A stretch of DNA of 64,000 nt, taken from contig NZ_BMND01000011.1 in NCBI RefSeq assembly GCF_014646275.1, forward strand, positions 124,001 through 188,000. The letters run 5' to 3'. A model generated the notes under the pieces. That model saw nothing but the letters and a program-made list of their open reading frames with translations, made no database searches and was not told the DNA's origin. The DNA comes from Streptomyces kronopolitis (GTDB taxonomy: Bacteria > Actinomycetota > Actinomycetes > Streptomycetales > Streptomycetaceae). A program made the translations under genes and the position numbers. Shown piece by piece: positions 8,601-16,063 of this stretch. Position 1 is the first letter of the stretch; every line of letters starts with the position of its first letter.

Positions 8601-9152
8601 GTCCTGTCCGACAAGGCGGACGCCGCCATCTCCCAGCTCACCGGCGGCGACTACTCCGACGGCTCGATCGTCACCATCGGCGGCATCATCTCCGGCCTCC
8701 AGCGCAAGATGACCAAGCAGGGCAACGCCTGGGCCATCGCCACCGTCGAGGACCTGGCCGGCTCCATCGACTGCATGTTCTTCCCGGCCACCTACCAGCT
8801 GGTGTCGACCCAACTCGTCGAGGACACCGTGGTCTTCGTCAAGGGCCGGCTCGACAAGCGGGAGGACATCCCCCGGCTGGTCGCCATGGAGATGATGGTC
8901 CCCGACCTCTCCGAGGCGGGCACCAACGCCCCCGTGACGATCACCATTCCGACGGTCAAGGTCACCCCGCCGATGGTCGAGAAGCTCGGTGAGGTGCTCA
9001 GCAGCCACCGCGGCGCCACCGAGGTGCGGATCAAGCTGCTCGGGGCGCGCAAGACGACGCTGCTGCGGCTGGACCGGCACCGCGTCACGCCCGACCCCTC
9101 GCTGTTCGGCGATCTGAAGGTGCTGCTCGGCCCGTCCTGCCTGGCGGGCTGA
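5601..9152 (+). CDS. dnaE: DNA polymerase III alpha subunit
   Basis: An 1183-residue catalytic subunit of the replicative polymerase, full length for the actinobacterial DnaE1 type. The N-terminal PHP domain opens with HLHVHTQYSLLDGA. The polymerase palm contains GPGRGSAAGS and the catalytic M-P-D-V-D-I-D-F-D-E. The C-terminal third carries an OB-fold (about 1000-1080) with V-T-I-G-G-I-I-S-G. The GTG at 5601 follows GGAGGT at 5587. It is monocistronic: a divergent gene lies upstream and a strong hairpin follows at 9208-9238. Confidence 0.98.
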   Translation: MAAASKAPFTHLHVHTQYSLLDGAARLSDMFKAANEMGMTHIAMSDHGNLHGAYDFFHSAQKAGVTPIIGIEAYVAPESRRNKRKIQWGQPHQKRDDVSGSGGYTHKTIWAANKTGLHNLFRLSSDAYAEGWLTKWPRMDRETISQWSEGLIASTGCPSGELQTRLRLGQYDEARKAAGEYQEIFGKDRYFLELMDHGIEIERRVRDDLLKIGKELGIPPLVTNDSHYTYAHESTAHDALLCIQTGKNLSDPDRFRFDGTGYYLKSTEEMYAIDSSDAWQEGCANTRLVADQIDPAGMFEKRDLMPKFDIPEGFTEVTWFQEEVRVGMKRRFPGGVPEDRQKQAEYEMDIIIQMGFPGYFLVVADFIMWAKNNGIAVGPGRGSAAGSIVAYAMGITDLDPITHGLIFERFLNPERVSMPDVDIDFDERRRVEVIRYVTEKYGADKVAMIGTYGKIKAKNAIKDSARVLGYPYAMGDRLTKAMPADVLGKGIDLSGITDPKHPRYSEAGEIRGMYESEPDVKKVIDTAKGVEGLVRQMGVHAAGVIMSSEPIVDHAPVWVRHTDNVTITQWDYPQCESLGLLKMDFLGLRNLTIMDDAVKMVKKNKGVDLEMLSVPLDDPKTYEMLCRGDTLGVFQFDGGPMRSLLRLMKPDNFEDISAVSALYRPGPMGMDSHTNYALRKNGLQEITPIHPELEEPLKEVLGLTHGLIVYQEQVQKAAQIIAGYSLGEADILRRVMGKKKPEELAKNFVLFQEGAKKKGFSDQAIQALWDVLVPFAGYAFNKAHSSAYGLVTYWTAYLKANYPAEYMSALLTSVRDDKDKSAVYLNECRRMGIKVLPPNVNESEANFAAQGDDVILFGLTAVRNVGQNVVDSIIRCRKAKGKYSSFPDYLDKVDAVVCNKRTTESLIKAGAFDEMGHTRKGLTAHYEPMIDNVVQVKRKEAEGQFDLFGGMAGDSAEEGPGFGLDIEFSDIEWDKTYLLAQEREMLGLYVSDHPLFGLEHVLSDKADAAISQLTGGDYSDGSIVTIGGIISGLQRKMTKQGNAWAIATVEDLAGSIDCMFFPATYQLVSTQLVEDTVVFVKGRLDKREDIPRLVAMEMMVPDLSEAGTNAPVTITIPTVKVTPPMVEKLGEVLSSHRGATEVRIKLLGARKTTLLRLDRHRVTPDPSLFGDLKVLLGPSCLAG

Positions 9153-9207
9153 CCGCCGCCGGACGGCGACCCAGGGGGCGTCGTCCGGACCACACCCACC
9201 AGTGCCC

Positions 9208-9238
9208 GAGGGGCGCGCCCGACGCGGGCGCGCCCCTC
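9208..9238. terminator. Bidirectional terminator between dnaE and the 59-residue gene
   Basis: Perfect 13-bp arms (9208-9220, 9226-9238) with a 5-nt loop lie between the convergent ends of dnaE (9152) and the small minus-strand gene (9258). Confidence 0.8.
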
Positions 9239-9257
9239 AACTGCCGTGCGGTGGATG

Positions 9258-9437
9258 TCAGTTGTGACCGAAGCGCCGCTGGTGCTTGCGTGCAACATCT
9301 GCCGGGCTGCCCTGGGCCTGGGAGCGGGCCTGGGACTGCGCCTCCAGGCTGGAGCGCTGGGCTTCCTGCTGGCCGCGCTCGGCCGCGGATGCCGTCTTCT
9401 GCTGCCGGCTGCGGTCCTGCTTCTTGTCCTTGGCCAT
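9258..9437 (-). CDS. Small hydrophilic Gln/Arg/Ser-rich protein
   Basis: A 59-residue open reading frame with an ideal AGGAGG 7 nt before the ATG at 9437. The protein begins M-A-K-D-K-K-Q-D-R-S and is almost entirely polar (Q, R, K, S, A, E), with no hydrophobic core, so it is probably disordered. It ends in R-R-F-G-H-N. Short lysine/glutamine-rich proteins with this start recur in Streptomyces as conserved small hydrophilic proteins of unknown role. It converges on dnaE and is separated from it by a strong hairpin. Charge and codon use support coding; the function is open. Confidence 0.75.
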   Translation of the reverse strand: MAKDKKQDRSRQQKTASAAERGQQEAQRSSLEAQSQARSQAQGSPADVARKHQRRFGHN

Positions 9438-9713
9438 GATCTTGCCTCCTGGTGGGGAATCGGGATCCGGGCCGGAACCAGACTTACACGACGGACAGAC
9501 GCCTGCATTTCGGGCAATTACCGTGCGTAAAGCGACCGATCACACGCTGTACCCGGGATCCCCGCCGAATCCGCCACGCCGATGATCGAGTTCGGGCTGA
9601 TAACGCCCGTACGGTCGGGCAGACTCCAAGGAAAGCCGAAGAAAACTCGTGCCATGGGCCGAGCCGGGGGGCGACCGGACTTTTCAGCACCTCATTCAGG
9701 AAGAGGGTGGAAC

Positions 9714-11276
9714 GTGGATCGCTGCGTCGTCCTGGTGGACGCCGGGTATTTGCTCGGTGCCGCCGCGAGTCTGCTCGCCGGAGAGCCCGCCCGGTCCCGG
9801 ATCACCGTTGACCACGCCGCCCTCATCCAGGGCCTGCGCCAGCGCGCCGGGGCGGACACCGAACGCCCGCTGCTGCGTATCTACTGGTTCGACGGCGCCC
9901 CCGACCGCGTCCCGCAGCCCGAGCACCGCCGGCTGCGGGTGATGCCCCGGGTCACCGTCCGGCTGGGCGCCCTGACCCGCAGCGACGGCCGCTGGGCGCA
10001 GAAGGGCGTGGACGCCGCCATGCACGCCGAGCTGACCGAACTCGCCCGCAACCGCGCCTGCTCCGACATCGTGCTGGTCACCGGCGACGGTGATCTGCTG
10101 CCCGGGCTGATGTCGGCGAAGGAGCACGGCGTCGCCGTCCACCTGTGGGCCGTCCAGGCCGCGGACGGCGACTACAACCAGTCCGAGGACCTGGTCGCCG
10201 AGGCCGACGAGCGGCGGGTGCTGGACCGCACCTGGATCACCCGCGCGGTGCGCGCCAAGGAGATCGGCGGCCCCTGCGCCCCGCCGCCCGCCCCGCGCCC
10301 GGAGATCGCCGCGATCCTCTCCGCCCCGCTGCCCGAGTCCGGGGCCGCGGCGGCGGCCGCCGCCGCGGCGAGCGCGGAGCCCGCCGAGCACACCCACGAG
10401 CACAGCGGCGCCAACGGGATCGTCCGCCCGCCGGCCGGCACCGAGCGGCCCGCGGCGGCCGGCGCCGCCACCGCGCCGGGCGGGCCCGCGCACCGCCCCG
10501 CGGCGGGCCGCCCCGGCGCCCGGACCCTGGCCGCCGCGGCCTGCCTCGTCCTCGGCGTCGGCCTCATCGGCGGCGCGGCGGCGGGCAGTTGGCTCACCGA
10601 CGAGGCCGCCGGCGCCACCCCCGACGCCGCGGCCACCTTCGCCAGGGGCCGCGATGTCTGGCACAGCACCCCCGTCGACACCCTCTTCCCGCGCACCGTG
10701 GACGGCTTCGGCGCCGGCCCCGGCGGCGCCGACCGGACCTGGAGCCGGATCGCGGTGGCCCCCGACGGCGGCTGCGCCGGCGCCTACGACCCCAAGCTGG
10801 CCGAGGCGCTCGCCCGCGCCGGCTGCGTCCGCCTGCTGCGCGCCACCTACGTCGACGCCACCCGCAGCAGCGTCATCACCGTCGGGGCGCAGATCACCAA
10901 GGCCGACCAGCCCGGGATGACGGCCCTCAACACCCGCTTCAGCACCGGGAATCTGGGCGCCCGCACCGATCTGATGCCGCTGCCGTACGCCGCTCGCGAC
11001 ACCCCGGCCCGGGACTTCGGACGCGCCCAGCGGGTCAGCTGGACCGTCCGGGTGCTCACCGACATCCCGGTCGTGGTCTACGCCGTCTCCGGCTTCGCCG
11101 ACGGCCGCCCCTTCGACCGGCCGCAGCCCGCCGAGGCCGCCACCCGCCCCGGCGCCACCACCGCCCCCGCCGAATCCGGCCTGGGCCACGACGCCAAGGG
11201 CCTGGCCGACCGCATCGGGACCGACTTCCGCAAGGCGGCCGGCGGCACCCCGCGGACCACGAAGGCCTCGTCATGA
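9714..11276 (+). CDS. NYN-domain nuclease-like protein with a transmembrane segment and extracytoplasmic domain
   Basis: A 520-residue two-sided membrane protein. Residues 1-175 form a NYN/PIN-like domain with the acidic residues expected for metal-dependent RNase activity (D9 in VLVDAGYL, D100 in KGVDAAM, D125 and D127 in VTGDGDLLPG). A 95-residue Ala/Pro/His linker leads to one membrane helix (about 271-291). Residues 292-520 lie outside, with two cysteines (GGCAGAY and AGCVRLL) that could pair, and look like a folded exodomain of unknown family. The start is the GTG at 9714, behind a purine-rich GAAGAGGGTGG. Its stop overlaps the start of the subtilase gene by 4 bp (ATGA), so the two are translationally coupled. 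Cleaving RNA is inferred from the fold. Confidence 0.85.
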   Translation: MDRCVVLVDAGYLLGAAASLLAGEPARSRITVDHAALIQGLRQRAGADTERPLLRIYWFDGAPDRVPQPEHRRLRVMPRVTVRLGALTRSDGRWAQKGVDAAMHAELTELARNRACSDIVLVTGDGDLLPGLMSAKEHGVAVHLWAVQAADGDYNQSEDLVAEADERRVLDRTWITRAVRAKEIGGPCAPPPAPRPEIAAILSAPLPESGAAAAAAAAASAEPAEHTHEHSGANGIVRPPAGTERPAAAGAATAPGGPAHRPAAGRPGARTLAAAACLVLGVGLIGGAAAGSWLTDEAAGATPDAAATFARGRDVWHSTPVDTLFPRTVDGFGAGPGGADRTWSRIAVAPDGGCAGAYDPKLAEALARAGCVRLLRATYVDATRSSVITVGAQITKADQPGMTALNTRFSTGNLGARTDLMPLPYAARDTPARDFGRAQRVSWTVRVLTDIPVVVYAVSGFADGRPFDRPQPAEAATRPGATTAPAESGLGHDAKGLADRIGTDFRKAAGGTPRTTKASS

Positions 11277-12442
11277 CCAGGACCGCGCCGCGCGCCGCCG
11301 CCGTCGCACTGGCCTGCGCCGCGCTCGCGGTGCTGCCCGCCGTCCCCGCACGGGCCGATGCCCTGCGTGCGCAGGAGTGGGCGCTGCAGGCCGTCCACGC
11401 CCAGCAGGCCTGGCGCACCACCAAGGGCAAGGGCGTCACCGTCGCCGTCCTGGACACCGGGGTGGACGCCAACCACCCCGACCTCGACGGCCAAGTACTG
11501 CCCGAACAGGACCTGGTCGGCTTCGGCGCCCGCCCCGGGGACCGCGCCTGGGCCCAGCACGGCACCGGAATGGCCAGCATCATCGCGGGGCACGGCCACG
11601 GCGCCGGCCGCCAGGACGGCGTGCTCGGGCTCGCCCCGGAGGCCAGGATCCTGCCGGTCCGGGTGATCCTGGAGGACGACGACCCGCAGCGCGAACGGGC
11701 CCGCACCCAGAAGGCGGGGGCGCTCGCCGACGGCATCCGCTGGGCCGCCGACCACGGCGCCGACGTGATCAACATGTCCCTGGGCGACGACAGCGAGTCC
11801 GCGCACCCCGAGCCCCGCGAGGACGCCGCGATCCAGTACGCCCTCGGCAAGGGCATCCCCGTCGTTGCCTCGGCGGGCAACGGCGGCCAGAAGGGCAACC
11901 ACGTCTCCTACCCCGCCGCCTACCCGGGCGTCATCGCGGCCACCGCCGTCACCCATGTGGGCGCACGCGCCCGCTTCTCCACCCGCCACTGGTACGCCAC
12001 GGTCAGCGCCCCCGGCTTCGACATCGTCATGGCCGACACCGGCAGCGGCTACCTGTCGGGCTGGGGCACCAGCCCCGCCGCCGCCTTCGTCTCCGGCGCC
12101 GTCGCCCTGATCCGCTCGGCCCACCCCGACCTGAGCCCGGCCCAGATCCGCCAACTGCTCACCTCCACCGCCCAGGACACCCCCGAGGGCGGCCGGGACG
12201 ACGACTACGGCGCCGGCCTGATCGACCCCGCCGCCGCGATCGAGGCGGCGGACGGCGTCAAGCCCACCCCGCAGAAGCCGTCGCCCGCCGCCTACGGCGA
12301 CCGCTACTTCGGCCCCGGGCCCACCGCCGGCCAGGCCGCGGACGGCCCGGTCAACCGGCTTCCCTGGGCCGCCGGCGCCGCCGGGCTGGTCCTCGTCGCG
12401 ACCGCCGTCGTCCTCTGGCGCGGCCGCCGCACCCGGACCTGA
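11273..12442 (+). CDS. S8 subtilisin-family serine protease, mycosin-like, membrane-anchored
   Basis: A 389-residue secreted protease. The signal peptide is 1-28 (cleavage after A-R-A). The catalytic triad is intact: D61 in AVLDTGVD, H96 in QHGTGMAS and S267 in WGTSPAAAF. A proline-rich linker leads to a C-terminal membrane helix (about 364-381) and an Arg-rich tail. This is the architecture of mycosins, the subtilases of type VII secretion systems. No ESX gene (eccC, esxA, eccB/D) is near, so here it is an orphan. ATGA overlap with the NYN gene implies equal production and a shared job at the membrane. The GTSxAxP motif has Ala in place of the usual Pro. Confidence 0.9.
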   Translation: MTRTAPRAAAVALACAALAVLPAVPARADALRAQEWALQAVHAQQAWRTTKGKGVTVAVLDTGVDANHPDLDGQVLPEQDLVGFGARPGDRAWAQHGTGMASIIAGHGHGAGRQDGVLGLAPEARILPVRVILEDDDPQRERARTQKAGALADGIRWAADHGADVINMSLGDDSESAHPEPREDAAIQYALGKGIPVVASAGNGGQKGNHVSYPAAYPGVIAATAVTHVGARARFSTRHWYATVSAPGFDIVMADTGSGYLSGWGTSPAAAFVSGAVALIRSAHPDLSPAQIRQLLTSTAQDTPEGGRDDDYGAGLIDPAAAIEAADGVKPTPQKPSPAAYGDRYFGPGPTAGQAADGPVNRLPWAAGAAGLVLVATAVVLWRGRRTRT

Positions 12443-12497
12443 CCGGACCCGCCCCGCACCCCACCGGACCGCCCGCGGATCCGGCACCCCCGGCCGA

Positions 12498-13241
12498 TAC
12501 GCTCACGGGGTGCAGAAGAACATCCCCGACCCCGGATTCGCCGACGACGACGGCAGCGCCGACCCGGCACTGACCGCGGCCCTGGCGGCCTACGCACGGG
12601 ACCGCGGCGCCGAGCCGGAACTCCTGGCGGCGCTCGCCGGGGCGCGCGTCCTGGTCCCCGTGGTGGCCGTGCTCGGGGAGGTGGAGACCGGCCCCGACGG
12701 CATGCGCCGCGAGAAGACCAGCGACATGGCCGTCCCCACCCTCCAGGCCCCGGACGGCCGCCGGGCCCTGCCCGCCTTCACCTCCATGGAAACCCTCCAG
12801 CGGTGGCGCGCCGACGCCCGCCCGGTCGCCGTCCCGCTCCCGCAGGCCCTGCTGGCCGCCCACCACGAGCAGGCCGACACCGTCGTCGTCGACCTGGCCG
12901 GCCCGGTCACCTATCAGCTCACCGGCCCCGCCCTGCGCGCGCTCGCCGAGGGCCGCACCAGCGCCGATCCGCTCGCCGACCCGGCCGTCACGGACGCCCT
13001 GCGCGCCCTGCTCGACGCCGAGCCGGCGGTGCTGCTGGCCCGCCTCGTGCCGTCCGCGGAGACCGACGCCACCCTCGCGCTCGGGCTCGCCCCCGACGCG
13101 GACCCGGCCGGGGCCGCCCAGCGGCTGGCCCGGGCGGTGGCCGCCGACGAGGTGCTGCGCGCCCGGCTCGTGCGCGGACTGGATCTGGCCCTGCTGCCGC
13201 CCGGCGCCTCCGACGACGAGCAGCCGCTCTTCCGGCGCTGA
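12498..13241 (+). CDS. SseB family protein (CDS proper 12510-13241, with adjoining -10 element)
   Basis: The coding part begins at the GTG at 12510 and encodes 243 residues. An N-terminal SseB-type domain (about 20-130) is recognisable from ALAGARVLVPVVAV, the K-T-S-D-M-A-V-P stretch and PAFTSMETLQRW. SseB-like proteins are small cytoplasmic proteins of poorly known role in actinomycetes. There is no Shine-Dalgarno site. TACGCT at 12498-12503 ends 6 nt before the GTG, so the mRNA is probably leaderless and the gene separately transcribed from the protease 67 bp upstream. Confidence 0.85.
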   Translation, partial: YAHGVQKNIPDPGFADDDGSADPALTAALAAYARDRGAEPELLAALAGARVLVPVVAVLGEVETGPDGMRREKTSDMAVPTLQAPDGRRALPAFTSMETLQRWRADARPVAVPLPQALLAAHHEQADTVVVDLAGPVTYQLTGPALRALAEGRTSADPLADPAVTDALRALLDAEPAVLLARLVPSAETDATLALGLAPDADPAGAAQRLARAVAADEVLRARLVRGLDLALLPPGASDDEQPLFRR

Positions 13242-13250
13242 CACCCCACG

Positions 13251-13283
13251 ACCGGGGCCCGCCGCCCGCCGCCGGGCCCCGGT
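13251..13283 (+). terminator. Terminator after the SseB gene
   Basis: 11-bp GC-rich arms (13251-13261, 13273-13283) lie 10 bp past the stop codon and upstream of the aquaporin gene. Confidence 0.6.
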
Positions 13284-13358
13284 CCGCCGACGGGCGGGTT
13301 CGTCTCCAGGGCCGCACAATGCGGAGGAGAGCTCAAGATCCACGCGAGGAGAGCCCCC

Positions 13359-14129
13359 ATGGAGAAAACGGAGATCTCGACGGTCTTGACCCGCCCGGTC
13401 GTATCCGAGTTCCTCGGCACGCTGCTCCTGGTGTTCTTCGCCGTCGGCTCGGCGGTGCTGGCGGGTGAGTACATCGGCACCTTCGGCATCGCCCTGGCCT
13501 TCGGCTTCACCATGCTGGCGCTGGCCTACGCGCTCGGCCCGATCTCGGGCAGCCACCTCAACCCGGCGGTGACCCTGGGCATGCTGCTGGCCCGCCGGAT
13601 CACGCTGCGCACGGCCGCCGAGTACTGGATCGCCCAGGTCATCGGCGGCATCGTCGGCGCGGCCCTGCTCTTCCTGGTCGCCAAGCAGGTCCCCGGCCTG
13701 CAGACCCACGCCTCCTTCGGCACCAACGGCTGGGGCGACCGCTCGGCGGTCCACCTCAACCTCGGCGGCGCCTTCGTCGCCGAGATGGTGATGACCTTCC
13801 TGCTCGTCTACGTGTGGCTGGCGGTCACCCACAAGGTGGCGGTGATCGGCTTCGGCGGCCTGGCGATCGGCCTGACGCTGGCCACCGTCCACCTCATCGG
13901 CATCCCGCTCGACGGCACGTCCGTGAACCCGGCGCGCTCCATCGGCCCGGCGCTCTTCGCGGGCGGCGCGGCCATCACCCAGCTGTGGCTGTTCATCGTC
14001 GCGCCGTTGATCGGCGGCGCCATCGCGGCGGCCGTCCACCAGGTCACCCACCCGGCGCACGAGCCCTTCCTCATCGCCGACGAGGCGATGCCGCACGGCG
14101 CCCCCACGGAGCCCGGCGAGCCCGTCTGA
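13359..14129 (+). CDS. MIP/aquaporin family channel (aquaporin Z or glycerol-facilitator type)
   Basis: A 256-residue channel with six predicted membrane helices and the two half-helix motifs of the family, S-H-L-N-P-A-V-T in the first half and T-S-V-N-P-A-R-S in the second. The R after the second NPA belongs to the selectivity filter, and the T-S-V-N-P-A-R-S-I-G context and overall shape resemble AqpZ-type water channels more than GlpF. A GAGGAGAG sequence precedes the ATG. The gene is flanked by hairpins on both sides (13251-13283 and 14154-14192), so it is monocistronic. Water transport is known for the family; the substrate here is inferred. Confidence 0.92.
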   Translation: MEKTEISTVLTRPVVSEFLGTLLLVFFAVGSAVLAGEYIGTFGIALAFGFTMLALAYALGPISGSHLNPAVTLGMLLARRITLRTAAEYWIAQVIGGIVGAALLFLVAKQVPGLQTHASFGTNGWGDRSAVHLNLGGAFVAEMVMTFLLVYVWLAVTHKVAVIGFGGLAIGLTLATVHLIGIPLDGTSVNPARSIGPALFAGGAAITQLWLFIVAPLIGGAIAAAVHQVTHPAHEPFLIADEAMPHGAPTEPGEPV

Positions 14130-14153
14130 GGACCCGCCGCCCGCTCTCCCCGC

Positions 14154-14192
14154 ACGACGGGCCCCGGCCGCATCCCGGCCGGGGCCCGTCGT
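14154..14192. terminator. Bidirectional terminator between aquaporin and DUF1844 genes
   Basis: A perfect 17-bp stem (14154-14170 with 14176-14192, 5-nt loop) lies between two convergent stops. Confidence 0.85.
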
Positions 14193-14212
14193 GTGCGCTC
14201 TCGCCGCCGCTG

Positions 14213-14596
14213 TTAGCCGTACACGGGGCCGGTGTACTTCTCCCCGGGGCCCTGGCCCGGCTCGTCGGGCACGACCGAGGCCTCGCGGAACGCCAGCTGC
14301 AGCGACTTCAGCCCGTCCCGCAGGGGCGCCGCGTGGTACGAGCCGATCTCGGTGGCGCTGGCGGTGACCAGCCCGGCCAGGGCCTGGATGAGCTTGCGCG
14401 CCTCGTCCAGGTCCTTGTGCGCCGCACCCTCCTCGGCGAGCCCGAGGTTGACCGCCGCCGAACTCATCAGATGCACCGCGACCGTGGTGATCACCTCGAC
14501 CGCCGGCACCTCCGCGATGTCTCGGGTCATGGCGTCGAAGTCGGGGCTCTCCGCATTCGGGGCTTCGTCGGGCTGCTGCGGGGTCTGGTCACTCAT
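14213..14596 (-). CDS. DUF1844 family protein
   Basis: A 127-residue acidic cytoplasmic protein. The core (about 28-105) matches DUF1844: D-I-A-E-V-P-A-V-E-V-I, then a predicted helical stretch H-L-M-S-S-A-A-V-N-L-G-L and A-R-K-L-I-Q-A-L-A-G-L. The start is the ATG at 14596 with AGGAAG upstream. Across actinomycetes the gene is commonly found divergent from infC, as here. Function unknown; the termini are hydrophilic and probably unstructured. Confidence 0.88.
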   Translation of the reverse strand: MSDQTPQQPDEAPNAESPDFDAMTRDIAEVPAVEVITTVAVHLMSSAAVNLGLAEEGAAHKDLDEARKLIQALAGLVTASATEIGSYHAAPLRDGLKSLQLAFREASVVPDEPGQGPGEKYTGPVYG

Positions 14597-14999
14597 GTCT
14601 CGGGTCTTCTTCCTGCTGAGGGGACGCCTCCAGCCTATGGCCGACGCCTGCGGGCCCGGCGTGCGGGAGTGCCCTCGCGCGCGCGAGGGGCCCGCGGCCA
14701 CCGCACAGGAGTGGGTGCCACCCCTTGACTCGTGTATTCTGGTGTTCCGACCGGCCGGACACGTATGTGACCGGCCCACAAGTGGAGGCTCCGATCTCCC
14801 ACCCGACCGGCCCTTTCGGCTGGCGGGTCAACGGTCCGGCTGCGCCCCGCGGAGACTTCGCGGCGGTGCTCCAGATCTATGTGGAGCCCCGCCTGTGTCC
14901 CGTCCGGGGCATTTTTCATGTACCGCGCGGTTGGTCACACCGAAAAGACGTTACGCGGCAGTCCGCCAGGCCGTCGCGTGGTGCTACCGAGGAGGATCC
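14597..14999 (+). promoter_or_regulatory. infC leader region (about 400 bp)
   Basis: This 403-bp interval between the divergent DUF1844 and infC genes holds the infC promoter and a long leader. A TTGACT near 14726 and a TATTCT just after it are promoter-like but badly spaced, so I cannot place the start site. Within the leader a GC-rich stem around 14800-14830 (arms near C-C-C-G and C-G-G-G) precedes the terminator-like hairpin at 14886-14916. No protein-coding frame there looks real. Confidence 0.5.
14886..14916 (+). terminator. Terminator-like attenuator hairpin in the infC leader
   Basis: GCCCCG (14886-14891) pairs with CGGGGC (14905-14910), and the stem is followed directly by ATTTTT. 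It lies 84 bp before the infC start and inside its leader, a layout suited to premature termination. infC operons in other bacteria are controlled at this level by ribosomal protein L20 or by initiation efficiency. Which, if either, applies here is unknown. Confidence 0.5.
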
Positions 15000-15641
15000 A
15001 TCAGCGCCGAGCCCCGCATCAACGACCGGATTCGCGTTCCCGAAGTGCGACTTGTCGGTCCCAGCGGCGAGCAGGTCGGGATTGTTCCGCTTGCCAAGGC
15101 CCTTGAGCTTGCTCAGGAGTACGACCTCGACCTGGTCGAGGTGGCGGCGAACGCTCGCCCGCCCGTCTGCAAGCTCATGGACTACGGGAAGTTCAAGTAC
15201 GAGTCGGCCATGAAGGCCCGTGAGGCGCGCAAGAACCAGGCGCACACGGTCATCAAGGAGATGAAGCTCCGGCCGAAGATCGACCCGCACGACTACGACA
15301 CCAAAAAGGGTCACGTCGTCCGGTTCCTCAAGCAGGGTGACAAGGTCAAGATCACGATCATGTTCCGTGGTCGCGAGCAGTCCCGCCCCGAGCTGGGCTT
15401 CCGGCTGCTGCAGCGGCTCGCGTCCGACGTGGAGGACCTCGGCTTCATCGAGTCGAATCCGAAGCAGGACGGCCGAAACATGATCATGGTTCTCGGTCCG
15501 CACAAGAAGAAGACCGAGGCGATGGCCGAGGCCCGCGAGGCGCAGGCCGCCCGCAAGGCGGAGCGCCAGGGCGGAGTCGCCGCGGACCAGTCCGTGGAGG
15601 AGCCCGCCGAGGAGCCCACCGAGGAGCACGCCCAGGCGTGA
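15000..15641 (+). CDS. infC: Translation initiation factor IF-3, probable ATC start
   Basis: IF-3 binds the 30S subunit and checks start-codon pairing. The protein reads I-S-A-E-P-R-I-N-D-R-I-R, then V-P-E-V-R-L-V-G-P-S-G-E-Q-V-G. An N-domain, the linker T-V-I-K-E-M-K-L-R-P-K-I and a C-domain follow, with a 30-residue Glu/Ala tail: 213 residues in all. No ATG or GTG occurs in frame upstream within conserved sequence. A GAGGAGG at 14989-14995 lies 4 nt before ATC (15000-15002). Rare AUU/AUC starts are a known feature of infC that lets IF-3 repress its own translation. The alternative is a TTG some 60 nt upstream, without a ribosome site. Confidence 0.88.
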   Translation: MSAEPRINDRIRVPEVRLVGPSGEQVGIVPLAKALELAQEYDLDLVEVAANARPPVCKLMDYGKFKYESAMKAREARKNQAHTVIKEMKLRPKIDPHDYDTKKGHVVRFLKQGDKVKITIMFRGREQSRPELGFRLLQRLASDVEDLGFIESNPKQDGRNMIMVLGPHKKKTEAMAEAREAQAARKAERQGGVAADQSVEEPAEEPTEEHAQA

Positions 15642-15764
15642 TCCCCGAGGCGTGAGCCCCGGCCGCCGCCGAGGCGCCTCGCCCCGGACACCAATCGATA
15701 CATGACGCTCCCGCCTGCCCGGTCCGTGCCGGTGGGGGCGCCACTGACGAGGAGAGAACGGCGC

Positions 15765-15959
15765 ATGCCGAAGAACAAGACGCACAGCGGTGCCAGCAAG
15801 CGTTTCAAGATCACCGGCTCCGGCAAGGTGCTGCGTGAGCGCGCCGGCAAGCGCCACCTGCTCGAGCACAAGTCGTCCCGTGTGACGCGTCGCCTCACCG
15901 GCAACGCCGAGATGGCCCCGGGCGACGCCGCGAAGATCAAGAAGCTTCTCGGCAAGTGA
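15765..15959 (+). CDS. rpmI: 50S ribosomal protein L35
   Basis: 64 residues starting M-P-K-N-K-T-H-S-G-A-S-K-R-F, the invariant L35 opening, and ending K-K-L-L-G-K. GAGGAGAG lies 9 nt before the ATG. It is the second gene of the infC-rpmI-rplT operon and assembles into the large subunit. Confidence 0.98.
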   Translation: MPKNKTHSGASKRFKITGSGKVLRERAGKRHLLEHKSSRVTRRLTGNAEMAPGDAAKIKKLLGK

Positions 15960-16063
15960 GCCGCCGCGCCCCACGCACAGGAGGGGGCGCGCGACTCGGA
16001 CCGGGACCCAATCGATTCGGGCCGTGTGACGACAACCACGGCCCCGCTACAAGGAGTTAACAA

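Noticed and set aside
5466..9080. A 1200-codon open frame antisense to dnaE
   Set aside because: It is a shadow of dnaE caused by high GC at third positions; the translation is Val/Leu/Gly/Asp-biased with no domain.
11273..12442. A complete type VII secretion locus around the mycosin-like protease
   Set aside because: No eccB, eccC, eccD, eccE or WXG100 gene is present in the window.
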